Positions 18,604-27,364 are shown, counted from the stretch's first letter. The stretch: 64,000 nucleotides of DNA from Haladaptatus sp. ZSTT2 (GCF_037081775.1 NZ_JBAMHQ010000001.1:1488001-1552000); one strand, 5' to 3'. The notes: a model not told the origin generated them from the sequence alone. Numbers and translations: made by a program.

Positions 18604-19578
18604 TTAGCCGAAGTAGGCGGCTGCGCCTTCGTGGAGGTCAATCGACATACCCTCTTGAGCCGTTTCCTTGCTGATAAAGTTCTTTTTGATTTCCAGCTGG
18701 TCGGTGTTGTCGAAGATTGCCGCGGTCACGCCTTCGACGGTGTCAGCTTCGAGTTCGGCGCGCGTGGCGATCATCGCCTTAACGGAGACCGTCTCGCGGT
18801 CCTCGCTCACGCCCCCGTACGTACCACCGGGGATGGTGTCCTCTGCGTAGAACGGGGCGGCGTCGAGCACTTTCTGGCGGGCGTCGCCGGTGAACGAAAC
18901 GATTTCGATGTCGTTGTTCGCGGCGAGGTCGGAAATCGCACCGACTGGCCACCCACCGACGACGAACGCGGCGTCGATGTCGCCGTTTCTGAGCTGGTCT
19001 GCGGCCGTCGAGAAGCCGGCGTTCTGCTCTTCGTAGTCGGTGATGCCGATGGCTTCGAGAATCTGGACGGCGTTGACCTGTGTCCCGGAGCCAAGGTCAC
19101 CGGTGTTGATGGTCTTGCCTGCGAGGTCTGCCGGCTCGGTGATACCCGTCGATTTCAGCGTGACGAGGGTGATGGTCTCTGGATAGAGTGTTGCGACGCC
19201 ACGGAGGTTCTCCACGGGGTTGCCCTCGAACGCTTCGATGCCTTCACCGTTCTTTGCGAAGTAGGCAACGTCGTTCTGGATGAGCGCGAAGTCCGCGTCG
19301 CCAGACTGGAGCGACCCCACGTTCTCGACAGATGCACCGGTCGACTGCACCTGCAATGTGAAGTCCGAGTGCTCCTCGACGATGGTCTTGAACTCGTTCG
19401 AGAGTGGGAAGTACGTCCCGCCCGTTCCGCCTGCGTGCCAGGAGAGACGGGTCGTGTCGCCACCGCCGCCTCCGGTACAACCAGCGAGCGCGGCGATACC
19501 TGTGGCACCAGCCACCTGCATGAATGTCCGACGGCTTGTGTTCGAACCAGTTGATTGGTTGGAATTGCTATCTGCCAT
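18604..19578 (-). CDS. TAXI family TRAP transporter solute-binding lipoprotein
   Basis: The 324-residue precursor carries a Tat motif SRRTFMQVAGATGIAAL and a lipobox ending LAGC, so it should be exported folded and lipid-anchored, as is usual in haloarchaea. A glycine-rich linker follows. The mature part starts LSWHAGGTGGTYFPLSNEF, the typical TAXI phosphate/carboxylate-binding segment, with VGSLQSGDADFALIQNDVAYFA and AGKTINTGDLGSGTQVNA further on. It captures an unknown small ligand for the fused permease. ATG at 19578 fits the signal; the longer frame would add 13 residues before it. It is the first gene of the three-gene operon. Confidence 0.92.
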   Translation of the reverse strand: MADSNSNQSTGSNTSRRTFMQVAGATGIAALAGCTGGGGGDTTRLSWHAGGTGGTYFPLSNEFKTIVEEHSDFTLQVQSTGASVENVGSLQSGDADFALIQNDVAYFAKNGEGIEAFEGNPVENLRGVATLYPETITLVTLKSTGITEPADLAGKTINTGDLGSGTQVNAVQILEAIGITDYEEQNAGFSTAADQLRNGDIDAAFVVGGWPVGAISDLAANNDIEIVSFTGDARQKVLDAAPFYAEDTIPGGTYGGVSEDRETVSVKAMIATRAELEADTVEGVTAAIFDNTDQLEIKKNFISKETAQEGMSIDLHEGAAAYFG

Positions 19579-19937
19579 ACTGCCGTAATAGCGACTCTGA
19601 ATGAAAAGCTTATTCACTCACGGTGACGACCCGTTCGACTCTATAGATAGATTGGCAAATATGTTTGAGTCTATATATTTGAGCAAAATACGGGCCCAGT
19701 GTTTGAGCAGCAGTTCGTAATGCACGCAAAACCGAAACCATAGTGTCACGATTCGGTAGAATTTACTGTTTTATTTGTGACTAGAATAATTGATGCACAC
19801 AACTATATAGAACAACTATAGTTTGTTTAGCTGATAGGACGGTCAAGACGAATGCCTGCATGAAAAAGCCGGTCAGCGGACTGAAGTCACACCGACAGAC
19901 CACCGAGTAGTGAGGACGCCTGCCGTGGTATATGGAC

Positions 19938-19960
19938 CCCCCACGAGAAAAACAGGGGTC
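19938..19960 (+). repeat. ORB-like element, weaker copy
   Basis: CCAC, then GAGAAAAACAGGGGTC, aligns to the two strong copies at about 14 of 23 positions, keeping CCAC, GAAA and GGGTC. It also forms a GACCCC/GGGGTC inverted repeat (19935-19940 and 19955-19960). Confidence 0.4.
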
Positions 19961-20007
19961 TGTTTCGGTAGCGATTTCCCACCGAACATTCGACTTCCTG
20001 CTGTGGG

Positions 20008-20030
20008 TTTCCACCCGAAACCAGAGGGTT
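20008..20030 (+). repeat. ORB-like element 1
   Basis: TTTCCACCCGAAAC is followed by a short variable spacer and GGGTT. This matches the general plan of archaeal origin recognition boxes (a TTTCCA..GAAAC dyad plus a G-rich arm) bound by Orc1/Cdc6. The first 14 bases are identical to those of the copy at 20158. Confidence 0.6.
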
Positions 20031-20157
20031 CGATGTGGCGACACCGCGATGCGAGCGGCCACGACAACCGACTCGTGTGACTATCTTTCGCTATAGAGAT
20101 GAAAGTGGTTGAGTTCGTTCGGAACTTCGGCGCCGGCATCCGAGTTTCCGCAGGCGA

Positions 20158-20180
20158 TTTCCACCCGAAACAGGAGGGTC
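20158..20180 (+). repeat. ORB-like element 2
   Basis: TTTCCACCCGAAAC followed by AGGA and GGGTC; same orientation as the copy 150 bases upstream. Its last two bases overlap the stop codon of the small zinc-finger gene on the minus strand. Confidence 0.6.
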
Positions 20181-20385
20181 AGTCGATGATGATTTCGCTC
20201 GACCCGTCACCGACGGTTTCAGGGCCGGGTTGCATCTCCCGCTGGTAGCGGGCAATCCAAGTGGCAAAACAGTCCGGACAGAGGCGTTGGGCGTCAATCT
20301 GCGACCGGTCTACGCTCAGTCGGACGGTTCGCGTCAGGGCATCGGCCACGGCGTCGCCGCAGTCGTCACAGGGAGCATCGCTCAT
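20179..20385 (-). CDS. Small CxxC zinc-finger protein
   Basis: This 68-residue acidic protein has two CxxC pairs, CDDCG at residues 6-10 and CPDC at about 36-39, that can hold one zinc ion. Between them is a short beta segment, RTVRLSVDRSQID, and after them an amphipathic helix. Haloarchaea encode many such one-domain zinc fingers, mostly of unknown role and possibly regulatory. It lies 35 bases downstream of nothing else on its strand and after upp, so it may be the last gene of an upp transcript in the minus direction. Confidence 0.65.
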   Translation of the reverse strand: MSDAPCDDCGDAVADALTRTVRLSVDRSQIDAQRLCPDCFATWIARYQREMQPGPETVGDGSSEIIID

Positions 20386-20420
20386 GTCACGAAATCTGGC
20401 TGAAAAGATATAAGTCTAGA

Positions 20421-21095
20421 TTACTGGGTGCGGAACGCACGGTCGCCAGCGTCACCGAGGCCGGGGATGATGTAGCCGTCGTCATCGAGGTAGTCATCGA
20501 TAGCGACGGTGAGGATGTCCGCTTCGGGAACCGCATCCGCGACACGAAGCAGGCCTGGCGGCGCGCTCACCGCAGAGAGTACGATGAGGTCCTGTGGGTC
20601 TGGTGCGTCTTCGAGGACGTGTTCTAAGACGGTGCACATCGTCGAGCCCGTTGCGAGCATCGGGTCTGCGACGATGACCGTGTCGGTTTCCTTGATTTCG
20701 GGGAGTTTCACGTAGTCAATCGTGATGGGGAACTCGCCGTCCGCCATCCCGGCTTCCTCGTCGCGTCCGGCGCTGATGACGCCCTGTTTCGCGCGGGGGA
20801 ACGCTTTGAGGAGGCCTTCGACGAACGGCGTCGCCGCGCGGAGCACGTTGATGATGACGACGTCATCTAAGCCTTTGACGCGCTCGCCGGTCGTCTCCTG
20901 CATCGGCGTCTGGATGGTGACGTACTCGGTTTCCATGACGCCGTCGATGATTTCGTAGCCACAGATGCGCCCAAGCTTGACGAGGCCTTTGCGGAAGGCT
21001 ACCTGTGAGGTCTTTACGTCTCTGAGTTTCGACAGCGTGTCTTTGGCCAGTGCGTGCGTGACGACTTGCGCGTCGCCGCGGTCCTCGATGGTCAT
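20421..21095 (-). CDS. upp: Uracil phosphoribosyltransferase
   Basis: Upp converts uracil and PRPP to UMP in pyrimidine salvage. The 224-residue protein shows [27 protein letters not shown], the PRPP loop [20 protein letters not shown] (about residues 128-147) and the C-terminal uracil-binding [18 protein letters not shown] at 21095 gives [26 protein letters not shown], the family start; the upstream in-frame extension does not resemble it. A small membrane protein is encoded 59 bases upstream on the same strand. Confidence 0.95.
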   Translation of the reverse strand: MTIEDRGDAQVVTHALAKDTLSKLRDVKTSQVAFRKGLVKLGRICGYEIIDGVMETEYVTIQTPMQETTGERVKGLDDVVIINVLRAATPFVEGLLKAFPRAKQGVISAGRDEEAGMADGEFPITIDYVKLPEIKETDTVIVADPMLATGSTMCTVLEHVLEDAPDPQDLIVLSAVSAPPGLLRVADAVPEADILTVAIDDYLDDDGYIIPGLGDAGDRAFRTQ

Positions 21096-21154
21096 TGTTC
21101 GTATGGGCAACGCCGATTGCCATAAATGACCGGATGTGACCCACGGACGCGACA

Positions 21155-21340
21155 CTATCGCATGATGACGAGATAGGTGAGCGCGGTCAACACGAGCGCG
21201 GCGGTCGCGACGTTCTCAAAGGTGAACGCAAGCAAGTCGATGAACGACGCACCCCAGACGACCACCGTCGCAAACAGCGCAGAGAGAACGAGATTCATCA
21301 CGAAAAGGACGCGCGGGTCGCCCTGTGACTTCTGACTCAT
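21155..21340 (-). CDS. Small two-helix membrane protein
   Basis: This 61-residue protein begins with a short polar segment ([10 protein letters not shown]) and has two membrane helices, [20 protein letters not shown] and [18 protein letters not shown]. No family was recognised. It sits directly upstream of upp on the same strand, so the two may be co-transcribed, though no uracil permease features are present. Confidence 0.55.
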   Translation of the reverse strand: MSQKSQGDPRVLFVMNLVLSALFATVVVWGASFIDLLAFTFENVATAALVLTALTYLVIMR

Positions 21341-21476
21341 GGCCTTTCTCGCCGTTCCGGTGACTTATACTGTCGGGTGTCTCCGCAGAAACTCGCTGGA
21401 ATCGGCCGTTTGCCGCAGGTAGTTCCGTGATAATCGATAAGACACATTCTTGGTACGTCATGGCGTACCATAAGGT

Positions 21477-21791
21477 ATGGCGCTTCGGACTCGTCGCAAC
21501 CAACCAATAGACCCCGTCCCGTTTCTCGTCGTCCTGTGTACGGCGTTCCTGCTCATCTTCTCTGCGGGGCCGGTGTACGTGCTTTCGCTGGGCGCGCCGA
21601 TTCATACGGCGGTTGGCGCGTCTATCGCCGTTTTCCTCGGCTGTGCGGCCGTTATCTACTACCAGATGGTCTGGGTGGCCCGCCCCGAACTCGCTGGTGA
21701 GGTCCCCGCACAGGCTGTCCTCGAACGCTACTTCTACGGTATCATCGCCGCGTTGCTCGTGATGGTCCTCCTGAGTCTCCCGTTCCTCTAG
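21477..21791 (+). CDS. Small three-helix membrane protein
   Basis: The 104-residue protein has three membrane segments: VPFLVVLCTAFLLIFSAG, AVGASIAVFLGCAAVIYYQ and YFYGIIAALLVMVLLSLPFL, with short charged loops. The regular haloarchaeal codon use supports it as a gene. It is followed 64 bases later by a zinc-ribbon gene in the same direction. Function is unknown. Confidence 0.55.
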   Translation: MALRTRRNQPIDPVPFLVVLCTAFLLIFSAGPVYVLSLGAPIHTAVGASIAVFLGCAAVIYYQMVWVARPELAGEVPAQAVLERYFYGIIAALLVMVLLSLPFL

Positions 21792-21855
21792 CGGCCGTGC
21801 GCGAGGCACGGACACGCGAGATAGTACTATACACGACGACTCTGAGCACAGAGCT

Positions 21856-22077
21856 ATGGGCCTGCTCGACACACTCAAAGAAACGTTCGAAGCGTCCACC
21901 CAATCGACCAATCGCGGCGGTGGAACCCGAGAATCGAAAGGTGCCTACTGGTGTCACGACTGCGCAGAGCGCATCCTCGACCTGAACTTTGAGGGAGAAA
22001 CACCGCCTGCGTGTCCCGCGTGCGGTGACGACATGGCGTTCGAACGCTCGCCCGGTTCGACCGGCTGTGCCTGTTAG
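21856..22077 (+). CDS. Small zinc-ribbon protein
   Basis: This 73-residue protein has an N-terminal helix MGLLDTLKETFEAS, a flexible linker and a zinc ribbon formed by YWCHDC and PACPACGDD, with two further cysteines at the C-terminus (GCAC). It resembles the zinc-ribbon proteins common in haloarchaea. Its 3' end overlaps that of the convergent COG0523 GTPase gene by 4 bases. Since COG0523 proteins can be zinc-linked, the pairing is worth noting, but a functional tie is not shown. Confidence 0.65.
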   Translation: MGLLDTLKETFEASTQSTNRGGGTRESKGAYWCHDCAERILDLNFEGETPPACPACGDDMAFERSPGSTGCAC

Positions 22078-23297
22078 GGTTCTGCGAGCACGACGAGGTC
22101 GCCGAGTTCCGTCGGCAGTGGATTCTCAAAGGCGTCCCAGTCTGCGGCCATCTCCTCGTTGGTGAGCAAGCAGGCTTCGAGGTTTTCGCGCACGGTGGCT
22201 TCCTGTAAGTCGGTTCCAATGAACACGAGTTCCGTGCGTCGGTCGCCCCACTCGTCGTCCCAGTCGAGATTCGGTCTATTTGCCTTGTAGAGTTCTTGGT
22301 CGAGTTCCGACAGACTCGCAATCCACGGCCCCGACACCTCGATTCGCGCGGACGGGCCTGCCTGCCCGAAAACGAGTTTGTTGTCGCCACAGCCTGCCGC
22401 CCAGCACGCCCCTTTCGAGCGGATGATGCCCCGTGGCAGGTCGCCGAGGAGGGCTGCGATGCGCGTCGGGTGGAAGGGCCGTCGCGCGCGGAAGGTAAAC
22501 GATGAGACGCCGTACACCGCCTCGGGGTGGGCATGGTCGTGGTGACTGTGCCCGTGGCTGTGGTCGTGTTCGTCGTCTGCGGCGAGCGCCTGTTTCCAGC
22601 CCGCCGCGTCGGCCGCCGTCTGCGGGTTGTAGAGATGCTGACCGAGGAGTTCGTGTGGGTCGAGTGCACCATGCGAGGTGTAGCGAAGTTCCGCGTCCGG
22701 GCGGAGGGCGCGAACCAGTTCCGCCACCGTCTCTAACTCCTCGTCGGTGACGAGGTCGGTTTTGTTCAACACGACCAGATTCGAGAACTCGACCTGTTCG
22801 ATGAGCAGGTCTGAGAGCGGACGGGTGTCTGCGTCGTCTGTGTCGCGACGTTCCGGGATACCCTCACCGCCGAAGGCGTCAAAAAAGAGCCGTGAGTCAA
22901 CGACGGTGACGAGTGAATCGACGGTATAGAGCGCCGCCGCGCGCGACTCAGTGGTGAACAGCCGGGCGACGGGTTCGGGTTCGCTGATGCCAGAGGACTC
23001 AACGACGAGGTGGTCGAAGTCGCGGTTCTGTGCGAGGCGGACGACGGCTTCGTTCAGGTCGTCTTGGAGCTCACAGCAGATACAGCCATTCGAGAGTTCG
23101 GTGACGCCACCGTCTGCGACCGAGAGTTCTGAGTTGTCACTCACGAGCGCCGCGTCGATGTTGATTTCGCCCATGTCGTTTACGAGCACGGCGATGTCGA
23201 GGTCGCCCGCGTTGTGCAGGAGGTGGTTGAGCAAGGTAGTCTTCCCCGCACCGAGGCTCCCCGAGAGAATCGTGACGGGAATGGCGTCCGCGTTCAT
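22074..23297 (-). CDS. COG0523 (CobW/G3E) metal GTPase
   Basis: This 407-residue cytosolic GTPase has a Walker A site SGSLGAGKTTLLNHLL, the COG0523 metal motif GCICC (about residue 70), the Walker B/G3E segment HLVVESSGISEPEP and the base motif VLNKTDLVTDEE. A His-rich linker (HDHSHGHSHHDHAH, about residues 240-253) suggests metal storage or binding. The C-terminal CobW_C domain contains FTFRARRPFHPTRIAALL. The family delivers Zn, Co or another metal to target enzymes, often in zinc shortage. No zinc-responsive operator was recognised upstream. Confidence 0.9.
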   Translation of the reverse strand: MNADAIPVTILSGSLGAGKTTLLNHLLHNAGDLDIAVLVNDMGEINIDAALVSDNSELSVADGGVTELSNGCICCELQDDLNEAVVRLAQNRDFDHLVVESSGISEPEPVARLFTTESRAAALYTVDSLVTVVDSRLFFDAFGGEGIPERRDTDDADTRPLSDLLIEQVEFSNLVVLNKTDLVTDEELETVAELVRALRPDAELRYTSHGALDPHELLGQHLYNPQTAADAAGWKQALAADDEHDHSHGHSHHDHAHPEAVYGVSSFTFRARRPFHPTRIAALLGDLPRGIIRSKGACWAAGCGDNKLVFGQAGPSARIEVSGPWIASLSELDQELYKANRPNLDWDDEWGDRRTELVFIGTDLQEATVRENLEACLLTNEEMAADWDAFENPLPTELGDLVVLAEP

Positions 23298-23391
23298 GCC
23301 TGCTTCGTCGCTTGTGGAACACCTTCAGTGTTACCGAGTTGCACGCGGAGGCGACACTGTTTTATCCGACACCACAGGAGGTTGTGAACAG

Positions 23392-23688
23392 ATGACACTC
23401 GCAGCGCGGATTGCGGCATTTCGGGAGGTGCTCGAAGAGTGGTTGGCCGGGCTGTATCACGGGATGATTGCCCATCCGGCCTACGAACTCGTAGAGAAGG
23501 AAGCAGAGGACGTAGAAGACGACTTCATGCTCGCGTGTTTCCCCGACGCGTTTGGCATCCCGAGCCCCATCTCCTACTACACCGCAGAACTCCTGCCGTA
23601 CTTAGAAGACGAGTTCGAGGCATGGGAGCGGCGCATGTGGGACCGTGGGTCGATGCTCGAACGCAAGGGCCAGCAGTACCACTTCTAA
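23392..23688 (+). CDS. Conserved hypothetical protein upstream of ArsA-like ATPase
   Basis: The 98-residue protein is largely helical and acidic (EEWLAGLYHGMIAHPAYELV, YYTAELLPYLEDEFEAWERR), with no cysteines other than one in LACFPDAFG and no membrane segment. I recognise no family. Its stop codon is 2 bases from the ATG of the ArsA-like ATPase, so the two are surely translated from one message and probably act together, for example as a partner or client-binding subunit. Confidence 0.65.
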   Translation: MTLAARIAAFREVLEEWLAGLYHGMIAHPAYELVEKEAEDVEDDFMLACFPDAFGIPSPISYYTAELLPYLEDEFEAWERRMWDRGSMLERKGQQYHF

Positions 23689-23690
23689 CC

Positions 23691-24647
23691 ATGCGCAAAT
23701 TCGTCTTCTTCGGCGGCAAAGGCGGTGTTGGCAAGACCACCGTCTCCTCTGCGTTCGCGCGCAAGTGTGCGACCGCGGACATGGACACACTGCTGGTTTC
23801 GACTGACCCCGCCCATAGCACCTCAGATGTGTTCGACCAGCAGTTTACGGACACGCCGAGTTCGGTCGAGGGCATCCCCAACTTGGACGCGATGGAAATC
23901 GACCCCGACGAGGAGGTTTCGAGACATCTCATGGAGACCAAACGCGCGCTCTCAGACCAAGTGAGCGCGGCGATGGTCAACCAAATCGACCGCCAAATCG
24001 AGATGGCACACCAGACGCCCGGCGCCTACGAGGCGGCGCTGTTCGACCGGTTCGTGGACGTGATGCGAAACTCCCCGACGTACGACCGCGTCGTGTTCGA
24101 CACTTCGCCCACGGGCGGCACCCTCCGGTTGCTCTCGCTTCCTGAGTTCCTCGACGGCTGGATTCAACGCCTGCTGCTCAAGCGAAAACAGAGCGTTAAG
24201 CTGTACGAGCGGGCGGCGATTGGCAACAACGAACCGCGGCGCATGATGGACGGCGACCCCATCATCGAGCGCCTGCAAAAACGAAAGGAGATGTTCGAGT
24301 TCGCCACCGAAACGCTCCGCGAGGACGCGGCCTTCTTCCTCGTGTTCAACCCAGACCAGCTCTCGATTCGAGAAAGCGAGCGTGCCATTGAGCAACTCGA
24401 AAGCCAAGAGTTGCTTGTCGCGGGTCTCGTCGCAAACCGCCTGACACCGGAACCAGATCCGGACGAAGACGGGCGCGGGGCGCGCTATCTCCGCGACCGT
24501 GTGGCGACCGAGCGCGAGCGACTCGAAACCGCACACGACGTGTTCGGCCCGCCCATCGTCGCAGAAATCGAGACGCGAATTTCCGAAATCAAAGGCGAGT
24601 TCCTCACCGATGTTTCGAGCGAATTAGCTATTGATTTGACAATTTGA
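23691..24647 (+). CDS. ArsA/GET3 family ATPase
   Basis: The 318-residue protein starts with the deviant Walker A FFGGKGGVGKTTVSSAFARK (residues about 5-24), then LLVSTDPAHSTSDVFDQ, the A-loop/switch I region of ArsA and GET3, and VVFDTSPTGGTLRLLSLPE (switch II). VANRLTPEPDPDEDGRGARYL gives the base-recognition Asn. There is a single ATPase domain and no clear arsenite-binding cysteine triad, so a role in membrane-protein targeting or other client handling is more likely than arsenite export. It follows the 98-residue protein gene directly. Confidence 0.85.
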   Translation: MRKFVFFGGKGGVGKTTVSSAFARKCATADMDTLLVSTDPAHSTSDVFDQQFTDTPSSVEGIPNLDAMEIDPDEEVSRHLMETKRALSDQVSAAMVNQIDRQIEMAHQTPGAYEAALFDRFVDVMRNSPTYDRVVFDTSPTGGTLRLLSLPEFLDGWIQRLLLKRKQSVKLYERAAIGNNEPRRMMDGDPIIERLQKRKEMFEFATETLREDAAFFLVFNPDQLSIRESERAIEQLESQELLVAGLVANRLTPEPDPDEDGRGARYLRDRVATERERLETAHDVFGPPIVAEIETRISEIKGEFLTDVSSELAIDLTI

Positions 24648-24724
24648 AGTTGGAAATAACGAGACGCTTACGCAGACTATTGCACCGGAAGCGACAATCC
24701 ATCTAGGTAAAACAATAGTTAACC

Positions 24725-24732
24725 TTTATATA
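24725..24732 (+). promoter_or_regulatory. TATA box of the cstA gene
   Basis: TTTATATA lies about 24 bases upstream of ATG 24753. With transcription starting around 25 bases after the box, the message would be nearly leaderless, which supports that start codon or the next ATG at 24768. Confidence 0.6.
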
Positions 24733-24752
24733 CGATTTCTCCATGGTTGAGA

Positions 24753-26603
24753 ATGAGTCACGCAACCATGGTACAGATAATTTGGCTGGTGTTAACATCG
24801 CTCATCCTGTTCACCGTCGGCTACCTGGGCTATTCGCGGTACCTCGCCCGGTTCGTTGACCTGGATGACAGTCGTGAAACGCCCGCCCACAAGTACGAAG
24901 ACGGGCAAGAGTACGTTCCGGCGAAAAAGCCGGTGCTCCTTGGCCATCACTATTCAAGTATTGCAGGCGGTGCGCCGATTGTCGGCCCCATCACCGCCGC
25001 CGCAGTGTGGGGCTGGTTCCCCGCACTGCTCTGGATTGCCATCGGCAACCCGCTTTTAGGCAGTGTTCACGACTTCGTCTCGCTCGCGGCAAGTCTCCGC
25101 CACGAGGGGAAGTCCATCGGATACATCATCGGTGAGTACGTCGGCGAGCGCGGCAAGAACATGCTGCTCTGGTTCGCCTTCCTCACCATCATCCTCGTCG
25201 TCGCGGTGTTCGCCCTCGTGGTTGGCATCGTGTTCAATGCCTATCCGCAGGCGGCAACTGCGAGTCTGTTGTACATCGCGCTCGCGTTCATCTTCGGGGT
25301 GTACCTCTATCAGATGAACCTGCCGTTCCTCCCGGGAACGGTCGTGTTCGTCGCTGGCGTGTTCGCAAGCGTCTGGGTCGGTATCCAGTACCCAATCGCG
25401 CTCACGCCGCTCGCCGAGACACCGGCGACGTGGCCGAGCAACGTCATCATCCTGTTGAACGGGCCACTCCCCGTTCCGAACGTTATCAACGCAAACGTCG
25501 CGGCGTGGATTCCAATCGTCATGATTTACGCCGCAGCAGCGAGCGTCCTCCCGGTGTGGATGCTCCTGCAACCGCGTGACTACCTCTCCTCGTTCCTGCT
25601 CTACGCAGGTGTCGGTGGCGCACTGCTCGCCATCATCGTCGGCACGCTCGGCAGCGCGCTTGGCATCGGCGCAATCACGCCAAGCCAGCCACTCGTCATC
25701 AGCGACCAGATTCCGGCGTTCGCCGGCTTCTGGGGGACAACCGGTTCCACGCCATTGTTCCCGTTGCTGTTCATCACCATCGCGTGCGGGACAATCAGCG
25801 GGTTCCACTCACTCGTCTCCTCGGGGACGACCTCGAAACAGCTCCACAAGGAATCTGACGCCCGCGTCATCGGCTACGGTGGCATGCTCGGCGAAGGCCT
25901 GCTCGCCACCATCGCACTCGGAACGATCGCCATCGCTGGCGTGACCGCCGGCACTGGCATCGGCCGGGCACTGCCCAACTTCGCAGCGGGCGGTGGCATC
26001 ATGCTCACCAGCTTTGGCATTCCAGCGGCCTACGGTGCGCCGTTCATGGGCCTCGTGCTCGTGAGCTTCCTGCTCACCAGTACGGACACCGCCGTGCGTC
26101 TCGGGCGCTACATGATGGAAGAAATCGTGGGCACGCCCGAATCGAGCGTCGAATCGCTCGCCGCGAACCGCTACTCGAACGCCGTTATCCAGACCGTCCC
26201 CGCTTACGTCCTCATCACGAGTGGGTCGTGGCTCACGCTCTGGCAGCTGTTCGGCGGCGCGAATCAGTTGCTCGCTGCCCTCGCACTCCTGACGGCGACC
26301 GTGTGGCTTGCAAACTGGGACGAGAGCAAGCAGCTCATCTCGACGGGCGTCCCGATGGCGGTGATGGTCTCTATCACCATCCTCGGGCTCGGTTGGCTCG
26401 CGTTCTACGAGAATATCTACGCCAAGTTCTTGAGCGACGCGTGGATGGCCGAGGCAACACTAAGCGCCCAACTCTCTGCGGTCGTACAGATTGTGTTGGC
26501 ACTCACACTGATTGGACTCGCACTCGCGCTCGTCCGTATCGGCTACACCAACATCAAAGACGCTCGAGCTGGAACCTCCATCGCGCAACCGAGCGACGAC
26601 TGA
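24753..26603 (+). CDS. cstA: Carbon starvation protein CstA (peptide/pyruvate transporter family)
   Basis: The 616-residue membrane protein has about 16 helices and the CstA hallmarks: GYSRYLARFVDLDD, the loop KKPVLLGHHYSSIAGGAPIVGP, ALLWIAIGNPLLGSVHDF, and FHSLVSSGTTSKQLHKESDAR near the middle. Relatives import peptides or pyruvate under carbon limitation. TTG six bases upstream could add two residues, but ATG at 24753 fits the TATA box. The gene appears monocistronic and ends at a T-rich terminator shared with the convergent neighbour. Confidence 0.92.
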   Translation: MSHATMVQIIWLVLTSLILFTVGYLGYSRYLARFVDLDDSRETPAHKYEDGQEYVPAKKPVLLGHHYSSIAGGAPIVGPITAAAVWGWFPALLWIAIGNPLLGSVHDFVSLAASLRHEGKSIGYIIGEYVGERGKNMLLWFAFLTIILVVAVFALVVGIVFNAYPQAATASLLYIALAFIFGVYLYQMNLPFLPGTVVFVAGVFASVWVGIQYPIALTPLAETPATWPSNVIILLNGPLPVPNVINANVAAWIPIVMIYAAAASVLPVWMLLQPRDYLSSFLLYAGVGGALLAIIVGTLGSALGIGAITPSQPLVISDQIPAFAGFWGTTGSTPLFPLLFITIACGTISGFHSLVSSGTTSKQLHKESDARVIGYGGMLGEGLLATIALGTIAIAGVTAGTGIGRALPNFAAGGGIMLTSFGIPAAYGAPFMGLVLVSFLLTSTDTAVRLGRYMMEEIVGTPESSVESLAANRYSNAVIQTVPAYVLITSGSWLTLWQLFGGANQLLAALALLTATVWLANWDESKQLISTGVPMAVMVSITILGLGWLAFYENIYAKFLSDAWMAEATLSAQLSAVVQIVLALTLIGLALALVRIGYTNIKDARAGTSIAQPSDD

Positions 26604-26614
26604 CGCAGAACCAG

Positions 26615-26626
26615 TTTTTCTTTTTT
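26615..26626. terminator. T-rich tract between convergent genes
   Basis: Five T, one C and six T residues directly after the cstA stop codon resemble an archaeal T-tract terminator on the plus strand. No stable hairpin is evident. Confidence 0.5.
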
Positions 26627-26633
26627 CGACCGC

Positions 26634-27224
26634 TTAGCGCCGCAGCCGTCCAAGCAGGCGCGAGACGAAGCCCGGTTTTTCGAGATCGAGGTCGGCCCAC
26701 AGCGAAAAGGCCTGTGCGACGTCCGCGCTCTCGCTTGCGACGATATCCTCGCGCTGTGGGGCGACGACGATGAGGCTGATTTCGTAGTGGCCGTAGTAGC
26801 CGTATTTGATGAGCGTCCGGTCGCTGAACGTGTCGACAAACGAGCGAACATCCTCAGAGATTTCGGGGACGACGAATGCGTAGGTGAAATCCGTGCCAAA
26901 GTGCGTTTCGTCAGCCGCGATCCACTCGTCTGCGAGGTCGTGAGCCAGCTCGACGGCGCGTTCTAAATCGGCCACCGAGAGCGTCGGCCGGCGTTGGACG
27001 AACAGGTGTTCTTCTGACTCGTGGTTGGCGTAGTTGATGGAGGGGTGAAGAAACTGTTTTTGGGTCTGAAGGTTCATCCGCCCATACAGCGTGTACGTCT
27101 CGCCACGGACGCGCCGGTCTTTTTCGAGGTCGTAGTTGAACATCAGCCGGTCGCTCACCCGGTCTACGTAGGCGTCTTCCCAGTCGGGAACGGCTGGTTC
27201 CTCCGGTTCTGTCCCCTCGGTCAT
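26634..27224 (-). CDS. Conserved hypothetical haloarchaeal protein
   Basis: The 196-residue acidic cytosolic protein contains RVSDRLMFNYDLEKDRRVRGE, FVQRRPTLSVADLERAVELA and FGTDFTYAFVVPEISEDVRSF, a mixed alpha/beta pattern with no signal peptide, membrane helix or metal motif. It ends in a basic tail (SRLLGRLRR). I recognise no domain family. It is convergent with cstA and faces a small plus-strand gene upstream. Confidence 0.65.
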   Translation of the reverse strand: MTEGTEPEEPAVPDWEDAYVDRVSDRLMFNYDLEKDRRVRGETYTLYGRMNLQTQKQFLHPSINYANHESEEHLFVQRRPTLSVADLERAVELAHDLADEWIAADETHFGTDFTYAFVVPEISEDVRSFVDTFSDRTLIKYGYYGHYEISLIVVAPQREDIVASESADVAQAFSLWADLDLEKPGFVSRLLGRLRR

Positions 27225-27364
27225 GGTCGCCTCCCGTCGCGCGCAAACCCGGCTCGAAGATACATGTGTGTGCAGATAGCATGGACGCTAAAAAAGCCCG
27301 TCGGGGTTCTCCGAACACCAATAGTTAACATCATCGTCGGCACAGTAGCGTGTAAGAGTGAGTC

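Larger units (their letters stand above)
19579..20178. other. Gene-free AT-rich region with ORB-like repeats, candidate replication origin
   Basis: About 19620-19850 is strikingly AT-rich for this genome, with clustered TATATA-like tracts, three TTTGAG words (about 19663-19708) and the palindrome AACTATAGTT near 19814. Downstream lie one weaker and two strong copies of a sequence resembling the haloarchaeal origin recognition box, all in the same orientation; a very weak fourth (CCGAAACCATAGTGTC, about 19732-19747) sits on the AT-rich side. An AT-rich unwinding element next to ORBs is the known architecture of haloarchaeal origins. Against this, no orc1/cdc6 gene is present in the window. The AT-rich DNA also contains the promoter of the TRAP operon. 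Confidence 0.5.
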
